A DNA stretch of 64,000 nucleotides from CAYSCX01 sp964429575 (GCA_964429575.1 CAYSCX010000001.1:186001-250000); one strand, 5' to 3'. Counted from the stretch's first letter, positions 46,525-55,200 are shown. Notes: a model not told the origin generated them from the letters alone. Numbers and translations: made by a program.

Positions 46525-46557
46525 GCCGCTTCCCCGAAATCGAGGAAGCGGCTTTTT
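46525..46557 (+). terminator. Riboswitch expression platform: terminator that includes the thiS Shine-Dalgarno
   Basis: A perfect 9-bp stem, GCCGCTTCC (46525-46533) with GGAAGCGGC (46544-46552), is followed by TTTTT (46553-46557), three bases before the thiS ATG. The purine-rich GAGGAAG at 46542-46548, the only Shine-Dalgarno-like sequence, lies largely in the 3' arm. The same hairpin could therefore both end transcription and hide the ribosome site. Confidence 0.8.
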
Positions 46558-46559
46558 CA

Positions 46560-46778
46560 ATGGCCCAACACGCTGCCATCGAGATCATGTTAAACGGAGA
46601 ACCGCACGCGCTCGATGGCGATGCGCGCCTCGCGGCGTTGCTCGAGAAGCTCGAAGTCCGTCGCAAGCGGATCGCGGTCGAGATCAACGGCGAAGTGGTT
46701 CGTAAGGCGGACTACGATAGGGTGATGTTGAGCGCAGGCGACAAGGTCGAGGTGATCAATTTCGTCGGCGGCGGCTGA
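46560..46778 (+). CDS. thiS: Sulfur carrier protein ThiS
   Basis: 72 residues with a ubiquitin-like fold. It ends in the Gly-Gly tail (VEVINFVGGG) that is adenylated and thiocarboxylated to deliver sulfur for the thiazole ring. MLNGEPHALDGDARLAALLE and RIAVEINGEVV are family features. ATG 46560 follows the terminator hairpin directly. thiG lies 29 bp downstream. Confidence 0.93.
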   Translation: MAQHAAIEIMLNGEPHALDGDARLAALLEKLEVRRKRIAVEINGEVVRKADYDRVMLSAGDKVEVINFVGGG

Positions 46779-46807
46779 GCGCGCCCATCCGCGCAGCGCA
46801 GGTGCTT

Positions 46808-47584
46808 ATGCAAGACACTCCATTGCAACTCGGCGGCAAGAGCTTCAAATCGCGGCTCATTGTCGGCACCGGCAAGTACAAGGATTTCACTGAGACCAAG
46901 GCGGCGATCGAGGCGAGCGGCGCGGAAATCGTGACCGTCGCGGTGCGGCGCGTGAACATCACCGACCGCAACAGCGAGAACCTGCTCGACTACATCGACC
47001 CGAAAAAATTTCAGATACTGCCCAATACCGCCGGTTGCCACAGCGCCGAAGAAGCGATCCGCACCTGCCGGCTCGCGCGCGAGGCCGGGGTCGGAGAGCT
47101 GGTCAAGCTCGAAGTCATCGGCGACGACCGCACGCTGTTCCCCGACGTGCCGGCGACCATCGAGGCTGCGCGCGTACTCGTGAAAGAAGGCTTCATGGTG
47201 ATGCCCTATATCACCGACGATCCGGTCGCGTGTCTCAAGCTCCAGGAAATTGGGTGCGTCGCGGTGATGCCGCTCGCGGCGCCCATTGGCTCGGGCCTCG
47301 GTATTCGCAACCCGTTCAACCTCGCGATCATTCTCGAGCAGGCCAGGGTGCCGGTGATCGTCGATGCGGGCGTGGGCGTGCCGTCCGACGCTGCCGAAGC
47401 GATGGAGATGGGATGCGACGGCGTGTTGATGAACAGTGCGATCGCCGGTGCGAAGGAACCGATCGCGATGGCGCGCGCAATGCGCCTTGCCATCGAGGCG
47501 GGACGGCTCGCGTTTCTGGCTGGACGCATCGAGCGCAAGCTCTATGCGACAGCGTCCAGCCCGCTCTCCGGCCTCATCAAGTAG
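46808..47584 (+). CDS. thiG: Thiazole synthase
   Basis: 258 residues. TIM-barrel enzyme joining deoxyxylulose phosphate, a glycine-derived imine and ThiS thiocarboxylate. It has SRLIVGTGKYKDF, VTVAVRRVNI, LPNTAGCHSAEEAIRTCRLARE, KLEVIGDDRTLFPD, PLAAPIGSGLGI and VDAGVGVPSDAAEAMEMGCDGVLMN. I prefer ATG 46808; a GTG two codons earlier is possible. It is co-transcribed with thiS and thiE. Confidence 0.96.
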   Translation: MQDTPLQLGGKSFKSRLIVGTGKYKDFTETKAAIEASGAEIVTVAVRRVNITDRNSENLLDYIDPKKFQILPNTAGCHSAEEAIRTCRLAREAGVGELVKLEVIGDDRTLFPDVPATIEAARVLVKEGFMVMPYITDDPVACLKLQEIGCVAVMPLAAPIGSGLGIRNPFNLAIILEQARVPVIVDAGVGVPSDAAEAMEMGCDGVLMNSAIAGAKEPIAMARAMRLAIEAGRLAFLAGRIERKLYATASSPLSGLIK

Positions 47585-47591
47585 CGACGCC

Positions 47592-48275
47592 GTGGGCGAC
47601 GACGCCGCACGCCGGCCGCGATTCCGCCTCTACCTGATCACCGATCGCGCGCTCTGTGCTCCGCGCGAACTCGTCGATACCTGCGCTGAAGTTCTTTCGA
47701 TGGCGTCGCGCGAATTCGCGCGCGGCAGCGTTGCGCTGCAGCTTCGCGAAAAAGACCTGACCGCGCGCGACCTGTACAACGTGGCGCTCCGATTGCGCGA
47801 TGTCTGCACCCGCACCGGCACGGCGCTGCTCGTAAACGATCGGATCGATGTTGCGTTGGCAGCCGGCGCTGACGGAATTCACCTACCCGCCGCCTCGTTC
47901 TCCGTCGCGGATGCGCGCGCGCTGCTCGGGCCCGCGAGGCTCATCGGCGTCTCTACCCACAGTGCTGGCGCCGTCGCCAAGGCCGCTGACGCCGGCGCGG
48001 ACTTCGCCGTGTTCGGACCCGTTTACCATCCAATCTCGAAATCCGCGTACGGACCGCCGCGCGGTCTCGAAGAACTCCGTGCGGTCGTCGCGTCCGTCTC
48101 GATGCCGGTGTACGCGCTCGGTGGAATCACTGCGGCGCGCACGCGCGACGTGATGCGCGCAACATCTGACGGCACTGCGGGTGTCGCCGTGATTGGCTCG
48201 GTATTCGGCGCGAAGTCGCCCGCCGACGCAGCGCGCGCGATCCTCAGCGCGCTTCGCGCGGCGCGTCCGAATTGA
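47592..48275 (+). CDS. thiE: Thiamine-phosphate synthase
   Basis: 227 residues from GTG 47592, 7 bp after thiG. Couples HMP pyrophosphate and thiazole phosphate. Motifs: LYLITDR, VALQLREKDL, LLVNDRIDVALAAGADGIHLP, LIGVSTHSA, DFAVFGPVYHP and ALGGI. The 3' end overlaps the convergent redoxin gene by 32 bp. thiC, thiD, thiO/thiH and thiF are not in the window. Confidence 0.94.
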   Translation: MGDDAARRPRFRLYLITDRALCAPRELVDTCAEVLSMASREFARGSVALQLREKDLTARDLYNVALRLRDVCTRTGTALLVNDRIDVALAAGADGIHLPAASFSVADARALLGPARLIGVSTHSAGAVAKAADAGADFAVFGPVYHPISKSAYGPPRGLEELRAVVASVSMPVYALGGITAARTRDVMRATSDGTAGVAVIGSVFGAKSPADAARAILSALRAARPN

Positions 48276-49164
48276 CGCTCCGAGCTGCCTCGAGCAGCGC
48301 GCCCGTCGATGGCATCTCTCGATAGTACGGCGACGTAAACGTCCATCGCACGATTCCCGCGTGGTCCACGATGAAGAACGCGGGAATCGCGCTGTCGGGC
48401 TCGCCGCCCCGATGGCGCTGCACCAGACCCAGCGGGCCGACTACAGTCTGCTTCTCGTCGCTCAGCAGTGGAATGCCGGTCTTGAGAAATCCGGCAAGCA
48501 TGCTCGAGCGTGCGACCGGGTCTGCGCTGATCGCGACTACTTCAAGTCCGGCGGCATCGAGCTGCTCGCGATTCGAGGTGAGTTCGCCCAGTTCGTAGCG
48601 CGCGAACGGACAGAAGTCTCCGCGATAGACCACGACCAGCGTCGCGCGCCCGTCGCCGCTGACCGGCCCCCGGTGAATCACGCCATTCTGGTCGGCGAGC
48701 GCGAAATCCGGAAATCGCTGCCCTTCGCCGCTTTGCAACGTAAACGCAGGATTGCGCGTCCCGCGCAGCGTATAGCTGACGAATCGCCCGCCGCCGACTC
48801 CGACCACTACACAGGTGAGAAACGCGAGCACGAAAAGTCCGAGCTTCAAATGCGCCGACCACACCCCCAACGCGGCACGCACGCCTCCCAGCGCGAGCAA
48901 CATCGCAAGCGCGAGACCTGTGTAGGCTGGGTACGGCACCCGCGCGTGGATTCCCATCGCGGGCGACGACCAGAACGACGAGAGAACGAACTCGTAAAGT
49001 CCGAATGCGGCCGCGGTAAGCGCGAGTGCCGCGATCGCCCGCAGCGGCTGAAACGGCGCCGGCGGCTGGCGTGGATCGTCCAGCTCGCCGGTGAGCGCGC
49101 GCTCTGCCCCGGCTACTTCCTGCGGCAGTTCGTGCTCGACGCTCTCACGGCCCGCCTCGCTCAT
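48244..49164 (-). CDS. Membrane protein with peroxiredoxin/redoxin domain
   Basis: 306 residues from ATG 49164, which overlaps the upstream TGA (ATGA). The N-terminal part has about three transmembrane segments (LRAIAALALTAAAFGLYEFV, YTGLALAMLLALGG, LGLFVLAFLTCVVVGVG). A thioredoxin-fold AhpC/TSA-like domain from about residue 160 carries one Cys in YRGDFCPFARYEL, the position of a peroxidatic Cys, then LEVVAISADP, LPLLSDEKQTV-like and PAFFIVDHAGIVRW. Topology and peroxidase activity are inferred. It is the last gene of the archease-rtcB operon and runs into the thiE 3' end. Confidence 0.8.
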   Translation of the reverse strand: MSEAGRESVEHELPQEVAGAERALTGELDDPRQPPAPFQPLRAIAALALTAAAFGLYEFVLSSFWSSPAMGIHARVPYPAYTGLALAMLLALGGVRAALGVWSAHLKLGLFVLAFLTCVVVGVGGGRFVSYTLRGTRNPAFTLQSGEGQRFPDFALADQNGVIHRGPVSGDGRATLVVVYRGDFCPFARYELGELTSNREQLDAAGLEVVAISADPVARSSMLAGFLKTGIPLLSDEKQTVVGPLGLVQRHRGGEPDSAIPAFFIVDHAGIVRWTFTSPYYREMPSTGALLEAARSVNSDAPREAR

Positions 49165-49805
49165 GCGGCGTCCAGTTGCTCCTTCAATTCCTCGACAGTC
49201 AGCAAATCGACCCCCGCCGCGCGCCACGCCTCGATGAACGACGGCGCCTCAGCGCCAATCGGCGCGATCGCGTCGGTCACCACGTGAAGCTTTGGTCCGC
49301 GCATCTTGAGGAGACCTTGCACCGCGTGATCCACGCACACTTCAGCGTACACGCCATAGATCACAACATCGTGGAATGGTTCGAGCAGCCGTCGCAGCAG
49401 CCGCTCCGCGTTGCGATTGCCGCTGAACACATCGAAGCGCTGCTTGTGAATCAGGATCTCGCCGGGATGTTTGAGCACAGCAACGATTGCGGCATCGCCA
49501 AGCTCGACATTCTCGATGACCACCGGGTTGCGCGGCGCGGTTTCGTCGATCTTCTTCTGGCCGGGCGTGCCGCGCATGCAGTGGTCCGGCCATTCGCCGC
49601 CGTTGCGCTGCAGTTCAGGATCCTCTGGCGTATGGCAGTCCGCCGATGCGATCACCTTGATTCCGCGCTCGCGCGCGAGCTGCGTCACCTCGGCGAGCGC
49701 CGGAATCACGCGCTCGGTGCCGTCGATGTACAGCCTCCCGCCGGGGAGAATGAAGTCCCGCTGCGTATCGACGTCGTAGAAAAGCGTGGTTTGGGACTTC
49801 ATCAT
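49161..49805 (-). CDS. Nicotinamidase-like isochorismatase-family hydrolase
   Basis: 214 residues. The catalytic triad positions of nicotinamidases are all present: Asp13 (VDTQRDF), Lys121 (IHKQRFDVF) and Cys157 (YAEVCVDHAV). So are the metal ligands Asp56/His58 (SADCH) and His75 (WPDHCMRGTPG). Nicotinamidases turn nicotinamide into nicotinate for NAD salvage; related cysteine hydrolases act on ureidoacrylate or isochorismate. It overlaps both neighbours by 4 bp (rtcB upstream, redoxin downstream), so it is translated with the RNA-ligase genes. Confidence 0.85.
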   Translation of the reverse strand: MMKSQTTLFYDVDTQRDFILPGGRLYIDGTERVIPALAEVTQLARERGIKVIASADCHTPEDPELQRNGGEWPDHCMRGTPGQKKIDETAPRNPVVIENVELGDAAIVAVLKHPGEILIHKQRFDVFSGNRNAERLLRRLLEPFHDVVIYGVYAEVCVDHAVQGLLKMRGPKLHVVTDAIAPIGAEAPSFIEAWRAAGVDLLTVEELKEQLDAA

Positions 49806-51238
49806 CCCTTGACCACCAACATGGGTTTGAGCCGCGCCACGCGACGACTGACACCCGCGGCTTCCATCACCTCGACTACATCGGCGACATCCTTGTAGGC
49901 GGCCGGCATCTCTTCGGCGACCGTCGCGCGCCCCTGGTAGCGAATCGCGACGCCCGCTTGCGCGAGTTCCGCAATCAAATCGCGCCCTCGCGAGATTTTC
50001 TTCGCCTGTGTGCGGCTCATCACGCGCCCGGCGCCGTGGCAGGTCGAGCCAAAGGTCTCCTCCATCCCGCGTTTCGTGCCGACCAGCACGAATGAGTAGC
50101 GACCCATGTCACCCGGGATCAGCACCGGTTGGCCGAGCGCCCGTACCGCCTCGGGCAGCGCGGGATGGCCGGGCGGGAATGCGCGCGTCGCGCCTTTGCG
50201 ATGCACGCACAACCGCCGCCGCACGCCCGCGACCTCGTGCTCTTCGAACTTCGCGATGTTGTGACAAACATCGTAGACGAGTCCGAATCCCAGCTGGAGT
50301 TTGTTGAGCGAAAGCGTCTCCATGAACGCGCGCTCAGCCAGATGCATCATGATTTGCCGGTTACACCACGCGAAATTCGCAGCGGCAGCCATCGCGCCGA
50401 GATACGCGCGTCCCTCTGGCGAGCGTATCGGCGCGGCCGCGAGCTGGCGGTCGGGCAGATGAATCCCGTATCGGTCCATCGCCTTGCCTACTACTCGCAG
50501 GTAGTCGTCGCAGGTTTGATGTCCGAATCCGCGCGAGCCGGAGTGAATAATCAGCACGGCGTTACCGGCCTCGAGGCCGAATCCGCGCGCGGTTTCAGCG
50601 TCGTAGATTTCATCTACGCGATCCACTTCCAAAAAATGATTGCCCGATCCCAGCGTGCCGAGCTGCTTGCGGCCGCGCTTGTACGCCTGGTCGCTCACCG
50701 AGTCCGGGTCGGCCAGCTCGTAGCGTCCGTACTCCTCGGTGTGTTCAAGATCGTCGCGGCTCGCATAGCCCTCGCGCACGGCCCATTGGATGCCATCGCG
50801 CGCCATATGCTTCATCTCGGCGACGCTCAATGCCGGTATCGCGCCCTCGGAACCAACCCCCGCCGGAATCGCCGCGAACAGTGCGTCGGCGAGCCGCTCC
50901 TTGTTGCGTTCGACCTCGCTGAACGCGAGGTTGGTGCGGATCAGCCGCACGCCGCAGTTGATGTCGTAGCCGACGCCGCCCGGCGAGATGACGCCCTCAT
51001 CGGCGTCCACCGCCGCAACGCCGCCAATCGGAAATCCATAACCCCAGTGAACGTCAGGCATTGCAAGCGAGTAGCCGACGATACCCGGCAGGCACGCGAC
51101 GTTCTTCACTTGCTCAAGACATGGGTCGTCGCGAATCTCATCGAGAAGCTTCCGGCTCAGATATACCCGTCCGGGCACGAGCATCGCGCCGCTGCGCGGA
51201 ATCTCCCAGAGGTAGTCGTGGATGCGCTTCAGTTCCAT
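49802..51238 (-). CDS. rtcB: RNA-splicing ligase RtcB
   Basis: 478 residues. GTP- and Mn-dependent ligase joining 2',3'-cyclic phosphate and 5'-OH RNA ends in tRNA splicing or RNA repair. Family blocks: MPDVHWGYGFPIGGVAA with Asp62/His64, ISPGGVGYDINCGVRL with metal-binding Cys95, LGTLGSGNHFLEV, IHSGSRGFGHQ, HRKGATRAFPPGHP, and GSTCHGAGRVMSR with the guanylylated His near residue 401. It lies 21 bp downstream of the archease gene, its activator in other organisms. RtcR/Rtc transcription genes are not visible. Confidence 0.97.
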   Translation of the reverse strand: MELKRIHDYLWEIPRSGAMLVPGRVYLSRKLLDEIRDDPCLEQVKNVACLPGIVGYSLAMPDVHWGYGFPIGGVAAVDADEGVISPGGVGYDINCGVRLIRTNLAFSEVERNKERLADALFAAIPAGVGSEGAIPALSVAEMKHMARDGIQWAVREGYASRDDLEHTEEYGRYELADPDSVSDQAYKRGRKQLGTLGSGNHFLEVDRVDEIYDAETARGFGLEAGNAVLIIHSGSRGFGHQTCDDYLRVVGKAMDRYGIHLPDRQLAAAPIRSPEGRAYLGAMAAAANFAWCNRQIMMHLAERAFMETLSLNKLQLGFGLVYDVCHNIAKFEEHEVAGVRRRLCVHRKGATRAFPPGHPALPEAVRALGQPVLIPGDMGRYSFVLVGTKRGMEETFGSTCHGAGRVMSRTQAKKISRGRDLIAELAQAGVAIRYQGRATVAEEMPAAYKDVADVVEVMEAAGVSRRVARLKPMLVVKG

Positions 51239-51259
51239 GCGAGATAGGTGCGGCCCCGC

Positions 51260-51679
51260 TTACACGTCGAAGATAACACGAGCGTGCCATCGGCCGTCTT
51301 CATTCACGACCCGCAATTCATGATACGTCACCGCCTTCAGCTCGGTACGAAGCTCGTGACGTTTCGCGTCGTACGGCTCCCCGGCGAGAGTCGCCGACAG
51401 CGCGCCGTCGTGCTCCGCGACTTCGGCGTCGCTCCAGATGAACCCGTCGGCCAGAAACAGATTGAGCGCGGCGGCGAGCAGGTCGTGGAGCAAGTCCTCA
51501 TCGTCGCTACCGGTAACTTCGGCCGTGCGTCGCTCAAGCGACCGCACGCCGGCGGGATCGACCATGATTCGCGCCAATGCCATCACGGCGCGCGCAAATA
51601 GCTCAACTCGCGAGGCACCCTCGACTTCGATTCCGATGTCGCCGGTGTGCTCGAACTCGCGGTACAGCTCATCGGTCAC
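51260..51679 (-). CDS. Archease
   Basis: 139 residues from GTG 51679 with GGAAG six bases upstream; the open frame continues much further but only this part is archease-like. It has EFEHTGDIGIEVEGAS with a likely metal-binding Asp, ALARIMVDPAGVRS, DLLHDLLAAALNLFLADG, LKAVTYHELRV and the C-terminal ARVIFDV. Archease speeds guanylylation of RtcB and allows multiple turnover. It is the first gene of the four-gene operon; repeat copy 5 lies 20 bp upstream, where the promoter would be expected. Confidence 0.92.
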   Translation of the reverse strand: MTDELYREFEHTGDIGIEVEGASRVELFARAVMALARIMVDPAGVRSLERRTAEVTGSDDEDLLHDLLAAALNLFLADGFIWSDAEVAEHDGALSATLAGEPYDAKRHELRTELKAVTYHELRVVNEDGRWHARVIFDV

Positions 51680-51699
51680 GTGACACTTCCGGATCGATC

Positions 51700-51869
51700 C
51701 TAGCAGGGTGTTGAGAAAAGTCTCGGAGTCCACAATGGCATCGTCTTCGTCCTCAACACCCTGCGCAAAAACTGTCTGCCTTCCTAATCTTCTCCCCCGG
51801 AGACGCGAAAGAGGGAGATGCGAGAGAGGGAGCAGGCTGTTGAAAATGCGTTTTTCAACAGCCTGCTGG
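51700..51869 (-). repeat. Dispersed three-hairpin element, copy 5 (inverted orientation)
   Basis: 170 bp, CTAG at one end and CTGG at the other. Plus-strand order: long stem-loop (GCAGGGTGTTGAG ... CTCAACACCCTGC), CTTCCTAATCTTCTCCCCC, a central part where the usual G-run is altered (GAGACGCGAAAGAGGGAGATG) and the short stem GCAGGCTGTTGAAAA ... TTTTTCAACAGCCTGC. It is oriented like copy 1 and lies between the archease start and the end of the metal-exporter gene. Confidence 0.82.
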
Positions 51870-51975
51870 AACCATCGGCACTCTGTGTGAACCGCGCGCT
51901 TTGCTGCCGCATCTCGCACCTTTTCCGGTCTCCGGGGAGGGCGCCGTATCCGGCCACGCGAGCATCGCACTCTCC

Positions 51976-52881
51976 TCAGTAGTGCACCGGCTCTTTGTGA
52001 CGCCGGCTGTCGCGCTCCAGCTGCACCGTCATATGGCGGATGTTGAAGTTGCGCTCCAGCACCACCGACATGTCGGACAAAACGCGGTCCTGGTCGGCAT
52101 CGGATGAAACCACCGCGTGCGCGGATAGCGCGAACTGCCGCGAGGTCAGACACCACACGTGCAAGTCGTGCAACTCCTCGGTGCCTTCCACTGCAAGGAG
52201 ATCGTCGCGAAGCCTGTCGAGATCGATCTGCGACGGCACCGACTCCATCAGGATGTCCACCCCCTCGCGCACCAATCCCCACGAACTCAATAGCACCAGC
52301 GCGCCGATCAGCACACCCGCCGCCGGGTCAGCCTCGCGCCACTCGGTGAAGTACACCAGCGCCGCCGCGGCGATTACGCCGAGCGAGCCGAGCAGATCTG
52401 AAATGACGTGCATGAATACCGCGCGCACCGCGATGCCGGCCTTGCGCTCGCCGCTCGCAGGCCACGTCATCCACGCGGAAACGCCGTTCACCGCCAGTCC
52501 GACTACGGCGATTCCCATCACCGCGCCCGCTTCGACCGTCTGCGGTTCGCGCAGCCGGTGGTACGCCTCGATCCAGATGAATGCCACCAGCAGCCACAGG
52601 AATAGGCCGTTGAGCATCGCGCCGAGAATTTCCGCGCGCATGTATCCGTAGGTTTTTCCGCCGGTTGGAGGAAGTGTCGAAATCCAAATCGTGAGCAGCG
52701 CGAGGCACAGCGCCGCGATGTCGGTCAGCATGTGGACCGCATCGGACAGGAGCGCGAGGCTGTTGGTGTAGTATCCGCCGGCGAACTCGACGGCGCAGTA
52801 AACCGTCGTCATCGCCAGTACGATGAGCAGCCGGCGCCGGTCGCCGCGAAATGGCTGCACTATGTCGTGCGCGTGGGCCAT
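51976..52881 (-). CDS. Cation diffusion facilitator (CzcD/ZitB-like) metal exporter
   Basis: 301 residues from ATG 52881 (GTG 52911 is possible). Six transmembrane segments carry the metal sites NSLALLSDAVHMLTDIAAL in TM2 and VFMHVISDLLGSLGV in TM5 (HxxxD/DxxxD pattern). The cytosolic C-terminal domain has LHDLHVWCLTSRQFALSAHAVV and ends in a short His-containing tail. Proton-driven export of Zn, Co or Cd is the family role; the metal is not predictable. Apparently monocistronic. Confidence 0.92.
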   Translation of the reverse strand: MAHAHDIVQPFRGDRRRLLIVLAMTTVYCAVEFAGGYYTNSLALLSDAVHMLTDIAALCLALLTIWISTLPPTGGKTYGYMRAEILGAMLNGLFLWLLVAFIWIEAYHRLREPQTVEAGAVMGIAVVGLAVNGVSAWMTWPASGERKAGIAVRAVFMHVISDLLGSLGVIAAAALVYFTEWREADPAAGVLIGALVLLSSWGLVREGVDILMESVPSQIDLDRLRDDLLAVEGTEELHDLHVWCLTSRQFALSAHAVVSSDADQDRVLSDMSVVLERNFNIRHMTVQLERDSRRHKEPVHY

Positions 52882-52968
52882 CGATCCAGTGCTGACTACG
52901 CCCGCTGACACGGCTGCGGCGCGGGCGCGCCGCCTTGAAGTCGGTGGACGGCGGGAGCGCCGTCCATC

Positions 52969-53490
52969 TCAATCATACTCGATCAGCGAGACGCATTTCA
53001 CCGGCGCGAGGCGCTCGCGCCCCGTGAGCGATCGCAGTTCCACCACGAAAGCGCACGCTACCGTCTCGCCGCCAACCTTGCGCACCAATCGAACCGCCGC
53101 TTCTGCGGTGCCGCCGGTCGCGAGCAGATCATCGACGATCAGTACGCGCGCGCCCGGCGCGATACCGTCCTGATGCATCTGGATCGACGCGCTTCCGTAC
53201 TCGAGATCATACGACTCATCGACCGTCCGAAACGGGAGCTTGCCGGGTTTGCGCGCAATCGTGAGACCGACGCCAAGCCGATATGCGACTGGCGCTCCAA
53301 CGATGAACCCGCGCGACTCGATGCCAAGCACGGTATCGACCTGCCCGCGAAACGGCGTCGCGAGCTGATCGACCACCGCCGCAAGCGCGCGTGCGTTGCT
53401 GATCAGCGGTGTGAAGTCGCGAAAGATGATCCCGGGCTTGGGAAAGTCGGGAATGTCACGGATAAGTTTTTTCAGTTCGTCGCTGGTCAT
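52969..53490 (-). CDS. apt: Adenine phosphoribosyltransferase
   Basis: 173 residues from ATG 53490; the 18 codons open upstream are not conserved. It salvages adenine with PRPP to AMP. IRDIPDFPKPGIIFRDFTPLI, VLGIESRGFIVGAPVA, ARKPGKLPF and the PRPP loop VLIVDDLLATGGTAEAA are diagnostic. It lies 59 bp downstream of the nlpD-like gene on the same strand. Confidence 0.97.
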   Translation of the reverse strand: MTSDELKKLIRDIPDFPKPGIIFRDFTPLISNARALAAVVDQLATPFRGQVDTVLGIESRGFIVGAPVAYRLGVGLTIARKPGKLPFRTVDESYDLEYGSASIQMHQDGIAPGARVLIVDDLLATGGTAEAAVRLVRKVGGETVACAFVVELRSLTGRERLAPVKCVSLIEYD

Positions 53491-53549
53491 TACTCGCCGC
53501 TGGCCACTCGATGAAGCGATCGCTGCCGCGTCAGGTTCCAGCAAAGATA

Positions 53550-54326
53550 CTAGGAGCCTCCGCCCGCGGCAAAGACGATTCCCGGCGTGTCGTTGACCAG
53601 TGGCAGATGCGACAGTGGATTGCGCGCAACGTTGTCGCGACGCACCTCGAAGTGCAAGTTCGCGCCGGTCGTGCGTCCGGTCGTGCCCAGCACTCCCACC
53701 TTCTGCCCGCGGGTTACCCGGTCGCCTTCGCGAACCAGGTTGGATTCGTTGTGCGCATAGACCGTGACGTAGCGGTTGTCATGGCGCACGATCACGATGT
53801 TGCCGTAGCCCTTGAATGCGCCCGAGTAGATCACCACTCCATCATCGGCTGCGCTAATCGGCGTGCCCGGCGGCGCAGAGATGTCGATGCCGTCGTGCAT
53901 CGAGCCGTTTCGCAATCCGTAACCGGACGACAGCGTGCCCGCGTGCACCGGCCATGCGAATTGACGCGGCGATCGCTCGATTGAGTACGCCGAATCGAGG
54001 GTGCCGTCGGACTGCGCCTTCGATGCGTACCGATAGCCGCCCGGAATAACGAGCACCTGACCCACGCGCAGCGTTCGCGGATCGGCGATGCCGTTGGCCG
54101 ACATCAGCCGCCCGACGCTCACGCCATAACGATTTGCGATTCGATAGAGCGTCTCGCCCGATTGGACAGTGTGAGTCGTTGGCTGCGAGACCGCCCCGGC
54201 CGGTGTCGATACGAACGCCGGCGGAGGTGCGCTCGCGCGCAGGCACGCCGACGTGGCGAGCATCGCGATGAGCATTGCGCCCATCGCCGCCGCGCGTACC
54301 ACGCCCGCCTTTCGCCCTCCACTCAC
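53550..54326 (-). CDS. nlpD: NlpD-like lipoprotein (LysM + M23/LytM domain)
   Basis: 258 residues from GTG 54326 with GAGGAA five bases upstream. The signal ends in a lipobox (LATSAC), followed by a LysM domain (THTVQSGETLYRIANRYGVS ... GQVLVIPGG) and a C-terminal LytM domain (HDGIDISAPPGTPI ... YVTVYAHN ... TTGANLHFEV). The HxH catalytic motif has Asn in its first position (NLH), as in degenerate LytM factors that activate amidases rather than cut murein; the HxxxD ligands remain. It directly follows pcm, the gene order known from surE-pcm-nlpD-rpoS regions. surE and rpoS are absent here. Confidence 0.88.
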   Translation of the reverse strand: MSGGRKAGVVRAAAMGAMLIAMLATSACLRASAPPPAFVSTPAGAVSQPTTHTVQSGETLYRIANRYGVSVGRLMSANGIADPRTLRVGQVLVIPGGYRYASKAQSDGTLDSAYSIERSPRQFAWPVHAGTLSSGYGLRNGSMHDGIDISAPPGTPISAADDGVVIYSGAFKGYGNIVIVRHDNRYVTVYAHNESNLVREGDRVTRGQKVGVLGTTGRTTGANLHFEVRRDNVARNPLSHLPLVNDTPGIVFAAGGGS

Positions 54327-54382
54327 GCTTTCCTCACCACCGCCACCACCCGCCCACGCGCCTCGCGCGTCGGGGCGTAACT

Positions 54383-55030
54383 TTACTCCTTGAATCCGTG
54401 CTTGCCGGTCATCTTCACGAACCGGCATTCGCAGAAGTATTCTTCGCGCCAGTGCCCGGCCTCGCGCTTGATGCGCACCAGCGTCTGCTCTTGCTCCTCA
54501 CCGATCGGCGCGATCAACCGTCCCTGGGGCGTGAGCTGTTCGAGCAGCGGGCGCGGAATTCCCGGCGTTGCGGCCGTCACAATGATCACGTCGAAGGGCG
54601 CTTGCTCGGGCCATCCGTCCGATCCGTCCGCGCAGCGAAGCGAAATGTTGCCGTAGCCGACCGAATTCAGAATCACACGCGCGCGATCGTGCAGATGCGC
54701 GATATACTCGACCGTGTACACTTCGCGCGCGAGCCGCGACAGAACCGCCGCTTGGTAGCCCGAACCGGTGCCGACTTCGAGCACGCGCTCGCCGCCCGCA
54801 AGCTGCGACACCTCGCAGATGAGCGCCACCATGTACGGCTGCGAAATCGTCTGCGATTCGCCGATCGGCAGCGGACCGTCGTCGTACGCGTGCTCCGTGA
54901 GCTGCGACGGGATGAAGCGGTCGCGCGGCACCACGCGCATCGCTTCAAGCACGCGCGCATCGGTGATGCCGCGGCGTTCGAGCTGCTCGATAACCATCCG
55001 CTCGCGCGCCTGTGTGAGATCGATTCCCAT
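54383..55030 (-). CDS. pcm: Protein-L-isoaspartate O-methyltransferase
   Basis: 215 residues. SAM-dependent repair of isoaspartyl residues. It has MRVVPRDRFIP, YDDGPLPIGESQTISQPYMVAL, the SAM loop VLEVGTGSGYQAAVLSRL, VEYIAHLHDRA and FDVIIVTAATPGIPRPLLEQL. It is first in the pcm-nlpD-apt minus-strand group. Confidence 0.96.
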   Translation of the reverse strand: MGIDLTQARERMVIEQLERRGITDARVLEAMRVVPRDRFIPSQLTEHAYDDGPLPIGESQTISQPYMVALICEVSQLAGGERVLEVGTGSGYQAAVLSRLAREVYTVEYIAHLHDRARVILNSVGYGNISLRCADGSDGWPEQAPFDVIIVTAATPGIPRPLLEQLTPQGRLIAPIGEEQEQTLVRIKREAGHWREEYFCECRFVKMTGKHGFKE

Positions 55031-55200
55031 CAGCGTCCGGCCATTATACCAGCGTGGGGGCGTCGTTTAAGGCAGTGGAATTGCGGTTCCGCGCGCCGAA
55101 AAGCGATGCTTTATCCCGGCTTTCACAGCCGGCACATACAGATTGGTTTGTGAACTCGCCCCTCTGTGTGTGTTACCCGCAATTCGGAGCGAGGGAGCGC

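Noticed and set aside
51680..52282. N-terminal extension of the archease frame across repeat copy 5
   Set aside because: The extension translates the repeat element and the antisense of the metal exporter; archease homology begins at GTG 51679.
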